From Gemmatimonadota bacterium (GTDB lineage Bacteria > Latescibacterota > UBA2968 > UBA8231): a stretch of 19,814 nt of DNA. The notes beneath the pieces are model-generated. The model did not search any database. It was not told the DNA's origin and saw nothing but the letters and a program-made list of their open reading frames with translations. The stretch's first letter is position 1; every line of letters begins with the position of its first letter. A program made the translations under genes and the position numbers. Shown here piece after piece: positions 15,144 through 19,814 of the stretch. The DNA lies in NCBI GenBank assembly GCA_002712305.1, contig PATE01000059.1:9053-28866 (forward strand), written 5' to 3'.

Positions 15144-16141
15144 GCCTGCGGAACCTTGATGACCTTCCCCGTCTCCCACGACTTGATGATGCTCTCGATC
15201 ACCAGCTGCACCTTCAATGCGTCCTCCGCTTTGGCGTCCACCTTGCTCGGCGGCGTCTTCTTGCGCAGGTCGTCGACCCACGCGCCGATGCGCGATGGGA
15301 AGGTATCGGGAAAGCCCATCATGCCGCCCAGATAGTCGTAGGTCTCGACCTCTTTCGAGAAGCGCGGGAAGTAGCTGAGTTTCTCACACGCCTCGTTGAT
15401 CAAGACGCGCCCCTCCGAACCGACCAGCTCACACGTCTCCAAACCATAGCTGCCGCCAGCGTCGTAAGAGCCAGTGAGATGACCGATGACGCCGTTCTTG
15501 AACTGGAGGTTCGCCTGCACATTCGACCAGATCTTGCGTCCCTTTCCCTTCTTGAAGAAGGCCTGCACACGATCGACATCGCCGGCGAAGTAGCGCATCA
15601 CATCGAGCGAATGCGGATGCAGTGCGCGAATGTGGAACCAGGGCGAGGACTCGTTCGGGTTGTTAATCCACATGGTCATGTTGACGATGTTCAACTCGCC
15701 GAGTCGTCCCTCATCCATCCACTTCTTCGCGCGCACGGCGGCGGGTGTAAAACGATGATTGAGATTGATGCCGTAGCGGACCCGTTTCTCCTTGGCGAGT
15801 TTCACCATCCGTCGTGCTTTGGACACGTCGTTGGAGATCGGCTTTTCCCCGAGCACGGGAATGCCCGCCTTCAACAGTTCCATCGTCGGCGTATAGTGAT
15901 CGCCGCCATTCTCGACGCCCGCTGAGCACATACTGCAGCCATCGAGTTTGATACCACTTTTGAGCATGGACCGAACACTGTAGAACGCTTGCGCTCCATA
16001 AGTGGAAGCGGCCTTGTCTGCGCGCTCCTTGTTCATGTCACACACGGCAACCACGTCGGTGTGCGGATTCGCCGTGTAGCAGCGCGCATGATTGTTACCG
16101 ATGCCACCGAGTCCCACGACGCCGACCTTCAGCTTCGCCAT
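15140..16141 (-). CDS. Gfo/Idh/MocA family oxidoreductase (first of tandem pair)
   Basis: 333 aa. Rossmann GLGGIG (10-15), D35 at the end of strand 2 (CDMNKER, favouring NAD over NADP), EKP at 99-101, then NHRFTP and an LHPHSLDVMRYF segment holding the usual His/Asp catalytic pair. GGAGAGA sits about seven bases before ATG 16141. It is 47 bp downstream of the LDH2-family gene and overlaps the next Gfo/Idh/MocA gene by GTGA. It is clearly distinct in sequence from its tandem partner and from the homologue at 1234-2226, so this is not a recent duplication. A sugar or polyol dehydrogenase role is inferred from family and context. Confidence 0.9.
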   Translation of the reverse strand: MAKLKVGVVGLGGIGNNHARCYTANPHTDVVAVCDMNKERADKAASTYGAQAFYSVRSMLKSGIKLDGCSMCSAGVENGGDHYTPTMELLKAGIPVLGEKPISNDVSKARRMVKLAKEKRVRYGINLNHRFTPAAVRAKKWMDEGRLGELNIVNMTMWINNPNESSPWFHIRALHPHSLDVMRYFAGDVDRVQAFFKKGKGRKIWSNVQANLQFKNGVIGHLTGSYDAGGSYGLETCELVGSEGRVLINEACEKLSYFPRFSKEVETYDYLGGMMGFPDTFPSRIGAWVDDLRKKTPPSKVDAKAEDALKVQLVIESIIKSWETGKVIKVPQA

Positions 16142-16188
16142 TCTACGTCTCTCCGAGTTCAGTCTGTTGTTGGTATCTGATGAGTTGG

Positions 16189-17250
16189 TTATTGAGCAGT
16201 GGGCAGATCGACGCCGAGTTCCTCGGCCATCGTCGAGATCTGCCCCCAGGCGGTGTCGTCAACCATCATTCCCTGCGCCTCTCGTTCGACGCGAATCCGA
16301 TGCGACTTTTCGCCAGGCAGCATGACCTCGGAGAACCCCTCCATCGGTTGGCTGGATTTCAGGAAGTCGATGAAACGATCCACCTCGTCGTGGAAGTCAT
16401 CCAGTTCACGGAAGGCACGGATGTCCAGAATGGCCAGAAACAGTGCATTCCCCGACTCCGGTGGATCCGCCTGGCTGCATCCTGCCCCTGACAGTGCGCC
16501 TGACAGGATATCGATCACGACGGCCAGACCCGTGCCTTTGTGGCCCACGAGGGGGAAACCCAGCGGCAACATCGCACCGAGGGGTTCGTTGTAGTAGTCC
16601 TCTACATCCGTCGTCGCACGACCGTGGCCATCGACGATGCTGCCATCAGGGGCCGGCTCGTTGCGATTTCGATACTCGCGCAACGCCCCGCCAGAGGTCA
16701 TGCTCGTGGTCATGTCGAGGACGATAGGCCAGTCGCGCCTCGTCGGAATGCCAACGGCAAGAGGGTTGGTGGGCAGTCGTCGCTCACGACCACCAAAGGG
16801 CGCCACAGCCAGATCGGAGCCATGCCCGTTGGCGCACATGAGGCCGATCAGATGCTCGTGCTGGGCGACCATGTGCACGAATCGCCCAAGTCGGGCCACG
16901 TGGTTGCACCCACGCACGGTGACGACACTCATGGCCCGGTCCTTGACCCGCTCGATGGCGAGTTCGGTTGCCCGCGTCGCTGTCACCGGACCATAATTCC
17001 AGTTGCCATTCACCTGGACGACGCTGTCGTGTTCGCGCAGGATCTCCAGGGGGGCGCCAGGTGTGACCTTTCCGGTCCGTACCATGTCTGTGTACTGGGG
17101 AAAGCGGAGCACGGAATGCGAATCGTGGCCGAGCAGACCCGATTCGACCATGTGGTCAGCGACGAGTGCGGCCTCGTCGGCGGGCACCCCTACAGTGGTG
17201 AACAGATCCTGACCGAGTCGGCGAAGATCCTCAGCGGCGAATTGTGGCAT
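16189..17250 (-). CDS. LDH2/malate dehydrogenase family oxidoreductase
   Basis: 353 aa, normal family length. GHDSHSV (41-47) carries the catalytic histidine, CNHVARLGRF (115-124) the second conserved histidine region, and PTNPLAVGIP (160-169) and GHKGTGLAV the NAD(P)-binding loops; MLPGE lies near the C-terminus. The family reduces 2-keto acids (malate, 2,3-diketogulonate, ureidoglycolate, delta-1-piperideine-2-carboxylate) with NAD(P)H. The sequence cannot separate these. ATG 17250 has GAGGAG at five bases. It lies between the lipoprotein glycosidase (23-bp gap) and the two Gfo/Idh/MocA genes in one leftward group, which favours a keto-sugar-acid substrate; that is inference. Confidence 0.9.
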   Translation of the reverse strand: MPQFAAEDLRRLGQDLFTTVGVPADEAALVADHMVESGLLGHDSHSVLRFPQYTDMVRTGKVTPGAPLEILREHDSVVQVNGNWNYGPVTATRATELAIERVKDRAMSVVTVRGCNHVARLGRFVHMVAQHEHLIGLMCANGHGSDLAVAPFGGRERRLPTNPLAVGIPTRRDWPIVLDMTTSMTSGGALREYRNRNEPAPDGSIVDGHGRATTDVEDYYNEPLGAMLPLGFPLVGHKGTGLAVVIDILSGALSGAGCSQADPPESGNALFLAILDIRAFRELDDFHDEVDRFIDFLKSSQPMEGFSEVMLPGEKSHRIRVEREAQGMMVDDTAWGQISTMAEELGVDLPTAQ

Positions 17251-17273
17251 GCAGCTCCTCGTTGTGCATCGTG

Positions 17274-18494
17274 TCAGACATCGTCGTCGCTGTTGACGAC
17301 GAGCAGTGCGTTGGCGACGGTGCGTTCACCCGTCGGATCCGATGGACGATTGACCACCTGATTGCGCACGACCATCGTCGTCTGGCCGCCGCCGTCGAGA
17401 TTCAGCGCTTGAGCGACGTTGGTGCGCGCCTTGGTGAACAGGGCCATCTTCGTCGTCATGAAGTCCGCCAGTTCAGCCAGACTCATGCCTACGCTGTAGC
17501 CCGGCTGGCGCCCGTCGACAGTCACCAGAAACAGCGCCTCGCCCTTGTCATCCACACCGAGTGCCGTTCGCGGATGACGATCGGTTGCGAAAGAAGCGCT
17601 CAGATTCTCGGCCTCGTGTTCGATGGACACACGCCCGTCACGAACGATCCGTGGCCCGCCACCGATCGCCTCGCGAAGTCCTTGTGAGATCGGCGACAGG
17701 CGACGAAACAGCTGCACTGTGTCACCGGGCGTCACCACCTCGTTGGCAAAGTCAGCCCCTCCGGCGACGAGCCACTGATCCTGTGCGAGCTTGAGGGGCC
17801 ATCGATGCCGACGCACCTGCAGAACGCGGGCACGAATCGTATCGGCGTCGCGCCACCCGCCCTCATCGAGGGATTGCAGGACGAAACCGACGTCGGCGTG
17901 CACCGTGTCTTTCCAGCCCTGGGCAAAGTGATTGAAGTAAGTCAGATCCGCCGAGCCTCGAGGATCTCGATTGACGTGGGAGATGGGTAAGGCCCGTCCA
18001 GACGCGGTCACCAGCCCCGCATCCAGATCGAACACATCGATGTGCAGTCCACCGTCACCGCCGATGGCAAAGGCGGAGCGCTGCAGAGGCTCGACCAACA
18101 GTTCGCCATCGCGCACCTGCAGTCCCATGGGTCGATGTGTTTCTGGGTAGAAGAAGTCACCATTGATTGCCGCCAGTGCGCGACTGCCCAGGACGCTCGT
18201 CTTTTCCAGACCCAACCCGTCAGACGGTGCGCGAGCCGATCTCAGCCTGACACCCGCACGACGGGCTGTGGGCAAGTCGACCTCGATCACGTGAAGAGCC
18301 CATGGGCCGTCGATCAGATCGACGGCATGATGCCACACCCCGGGGGCAAGCGCCTCTGTATTGGCGGGGATCGTCGGCCCCTTGCAACCAGCCAGCATGG
18401 CGGCCAGGACCCATGGCGTACAGGCCAGAGGCCGGAGCAACCCGTGTCTGAGCACGGGTCGTGGGCGTCGCAGACTCGTCCGGATCGCTGGCAT
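17274..18494 (-). CDS. Phosphodiester glycosidase (NAGPA/DUF2233) lipoprotein
   Basis: 406 aa from ATG 18494. An arginine-rich n-region, a hydrophobic stretch and the lipobox LAGC with Cys37 predict an exported lipoprotein. The NAGPA domain signatures are clear: INGDFFYP (110-117), AIGGGPRIVRDG (276-287), HPRTALG (307-313), VDGRQPGYSVG (326-336), LNLDGGG (364-370) and NRPSDPTGER (382-391). The human relative removes GlcNAc from phosphodiesters; bacterial members act on cell-surface or polymer phosphodiester glycosides. A GTG at 18515 would add seven residues; neither start has a clear SD. It heads the leftward catabolic group, 23 bp before the LDH2 gene. Surface release of a sugar that the downstream enzymes process is inferred. 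Confidence 0.85.
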   Translation of the reverse strand: MPAIRTSLRRPRPVLRHGLLRPLACTPWVLAAMLAGCKGPTIPANTEALAPGVWHHAVDLIDGPWALHVIEVDLPTARRAGVRLRSARAPSDGLGLEKTSVLGSRALAAINGDFFYPETHRPMGLQVRDGELLVEPLQRSAFAIGGDGGLHIDVFDLDAGLVTASGRALPISHVNRDPRGSADLTYFNHFAQGWKDTVHADVGFVLQSLDEGGWRDADTIRARVLQVRRHRWPLKLAQDQWLVAGGADFANEVVTPGDTVQLFRRLSPISQGLREAIGGGPRIVRDGRVSIEHEAENLSASFATDRHPRTALGVDDKGEALFLVTVDGRQPGYSVGMSLAELADFMTTKMALFTKARTNVAQALNLDGGGQTTMVVRNQVVNRPSDPTGERTVANALLVVNSDDDV

Positions 18495-18604
18495 GGGGGG
18501 GAGTGTCGGCGTCACGCGAGTTCGCAGATAGGGGAAGACCCGTCGAGTCGGAGGGATAGTTTGCGGCGATCCAGATCGACGGGTTCGGGTTCGCAGGGTC
18601 CGAG

Positions 18605-18634
18605 AATGTATCCAGTGGCGGTGGCCCCGGTCAA
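18605..18634 (-). promoter_or_regulatory. Candidate sigma70-like promoter for the glycosidase group
   Basis: On the minus strand TTGACC (18629-18634) and TACATT (18605-18610) are separated by 18 bp, about 110 bp before the glycosidase ATG. They lie just past the restored stop of the sorting-domain fragment. The fit to consensus is moderate. Confidence 0.35.
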
Positions 18635-18647
18635 CCGGCCACAACCT

Positions 18648-19138
18648 TCATCGCAGAAGCAGGAGCCGTCGTAGGAAACGTTCACGCCCCGTGTGCAGCG
18701 AAACGAAATACACCCCTGTGCGAAGCACGAGTCCGTCATCGCTGCGACCATCCCAGACGACGGCCGGCCACTAGTCATCGTGTGATCGAGCAACGTGCGC
18801 ACCCGTTGGCCCACCGTGTTGTGAATATCGAGACGAACTGCCGTCGCGCGAGGAAGCTCGACGAAGAGGACCGTCTCCGCATTGAACGGATTCGGATGAG
18901 CCGGAGCCAGGGCGACTTGCCCTGGCAGGCTACCGGGCAATCCATCGATCGCGCCGCCGCCTATACGGGCAGATGTCCGAGCAGTGCATCGATGTCCCCC
19001 CGGGCGAGCTGACCGTCGCCATCCAGATCGAACGCATCAAACGAGTGGATTCGGCTCCGGTCTTCCATCGCATCCAGCAACAGGAAGACATCGTCGAGGC
19101 CAAGTTCGCCGTCACCATCGAGGTCTCCGCAACGCTCG
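18648..19138 (-). pseudogene. 3' end of an exported dockerin-like / type IX sorting-domain protein, frameshifted
   Basis: Three reading frames in succession encode one recognisable C-terminus. First, 19137-18961 reads CGDLDGDGELGLDDVFLLLD, followed by FDLDGDGQLARGDIDALL: two EF-hand/dockerin-like calcium loops. That frame stops at TAG 18961-18963, while the next frame continues GGGAIDGLPG then LAPAHPNPFNAETVLFVELP and GQRVRTLL, the start of a FlgD-Ig/Por-type sorting domain. At about 18755-18762 the sense moves frame again to WDGRSDDGLVLRTGVYFVSL and ends FLRRLLLLR at TGA 18648. The order PNPFN, GQxVR, WDG, GVYF is exactly that of type IX-like C-terminal domains. Two single-base indels would restore it. 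The 5' part is absent: at about 19140 it abuts a polymerase-like frame. Confidence 0.75.
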
Positions 19139-19814
19139 CCGGTAGCGGATCGGATCGAGATCGCTGACGCCGATGTTGTAGAAGGTCAGACTGGGGGCGG
19201 CACTTCCCCGCAGAATGGTGCAATCTGCGGGGTGCGATAGCCGGTGGCGAAACGCTTGTTCGCCCAGTCGCGGATCTCTTTGACGATGAGGAAGTACGAC
19301 GGGTATCCGAGCTTCTCGATCGTTTCCAACTCCATCTGCTGGATCTGGCGGGCCCGGCGCGCCTCGGGTTTGCCACCGTAGTTTCGTTCGTAGCCCGCCC
19401 AGGCAAGTTCGGCCAGATGACTCTCCGGTGTGTGCCCGGCAGGCACCTCGACACGCGGCATGATCCACTTGCCCAGATCGAGTTGGATGTCGCCGCACTC
19501 CTCGGCGAGGCGCACACTGTTGGCCAGAGCAGCGGGGTGGGTGTCAAAGACCTGCTGCATCTGCGACGCCGAGCGGAAGGTCGCATCCGGGGGTGCGCAC
19601 TCCCCCGGACGCAGTCGCGATACCGTCGAATTGAGACCGATGGCGGTAAGGATCTCGTGGGTCGACGCGTCGTCGCGATCGAGAAAGTAGCTGTCATTCG
19701 ATGCCACCAACGGCACACCGATGGCGCAGGCGACGGCCTCCAGCTGCCGGCTGCGACGGCGGCTGCCGGCGCTGTTGTGGACGAGTTCGCCGAACAATCG
19801 ATCCCGATTCGGCG
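19139..19814 (-). pseudogene. DNA polymerase III alpha-like (DnaE) fragment, frameshifted and truncated
   Basis: The frame is open from the right edge, so the 5' end (PHP domain) lies outside. Visible are IGVPLVASNDSYFL (PHP end), SASQMQQVFDTHPAALANSV, a PSYFLIVKEIRDWAN segment and, after a frame change near 19224, DCTILRGSAAPSLTFYNIGV and SDLDPIRYR. These align with the DnaE region ending in the GRGSAAGSL loop and the DPLRY motif. CAG-ATT where CAG-GAT-TGC is expected points to one lost G; without it the frame stops at 19186. The catalytic palm with its aspartates should follow DPIRY, but the sequence switches to a dockerin-like frame at about 19139-19147. No polymerase activity is possible from this copy. 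It could be an assembly chimera. Confidence 0.75.

Noticed and set aside
18512-18515. GTGA overlap as proof of coupling between the 142-codon frame and the glycosidase
   Set aside because: The upstream frame's tail is out of frame with its own sorting domain; the restored gene ends at 18648, so the overlap is probably accidental.
18930-19718. 262-codon minus-strand open frame
   Set aside because: It is a Ser/Arg/Thr-rich shadow of the polymerase and dockerin frames, with no motif of its own.

Overview
The window is a gene-dense, GC-rich bacterial chromosome segment with short intergenic gaps, many 1-4 nt start/stop overlaps, and no recognisable tRNA, rRNA, CRISPR array or insertion sequence. 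Several Gfo/Idh/MocA oxidoreductases, an SMP-30 lactonase, an LDH2-type reductase, a DHDPS-fold lyase and an FG-GAP protein suggest a heterotroph that handles many modified sugars. A fragment combining dockerin-like DGDG loops with a type IX-like (FlgD/Por) C-terminal sorting domain points to an FCB-group or related uncultured lineage (Latescibacterota-like would fit). That placement is inference from gene style only.

Layout. (1) 1-2226, minus: Gfo/Idh/MocA oxidoreductase, metallophosphoesterase, then an FG-GAP protein running off the left edge; the last two overlap by one base. (2) 2499-4714, plus: an ANKH-like/MOP-superfamily membrane transporter overlapping (ATGA) an APH/ChoK-like phosphotransferase whose C-terminus looks frameshifted. 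(3) 11732-4759, minus: a long co-directional run of a degenerate kinase-like protein, a TetM-like ribosomal-protection GTPase probably starting at CTG, an aldo/keto reductase lacking its catalytic-His segment, a Uup-type ABC-F ATPase and an SMP-30/gluconolactonase. (4) 11951-12649, plus: a TPMT-like methyltransferase, followed by a 410-bp AT-rich non-coding stretch with three 19-bp iterated repeats and a promoter for (5) 13060-13971, plus: a DapA/DHDPS-family lyase. (6) 18494-13995, minus: phosphodiester-glycosidase lipoprotein, LDH2-family dehydrogenase and two coupled Gfo/Idh/MocA oxidoreductases, converging on the lyase. (7) 18648-19814, minus: a chimeric stretch where a truncated, frameshifted DNA polymerase III alpha-like reading frame runs directly into a frameshifted dockerin plus sorting-domain tail.

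Functionally, groups 5 and 6 look like a catabolic locus: a surface lipoprotein glycosidase releases a sugar, and oxidoreductases plus a Schiff-base aldolase/dehydratase process it. Group 3 places two ribosome-directed NTPases (TetM-like GTPase, ABC-F) in one apparent operon. Group 2 couples an exporter to a small-molecule kinase. At least four single-base frame disruptions and one in-frame deletion occur here. They may be real decay or assembly indels, and this should be settled before any of these proteins is interpreted.
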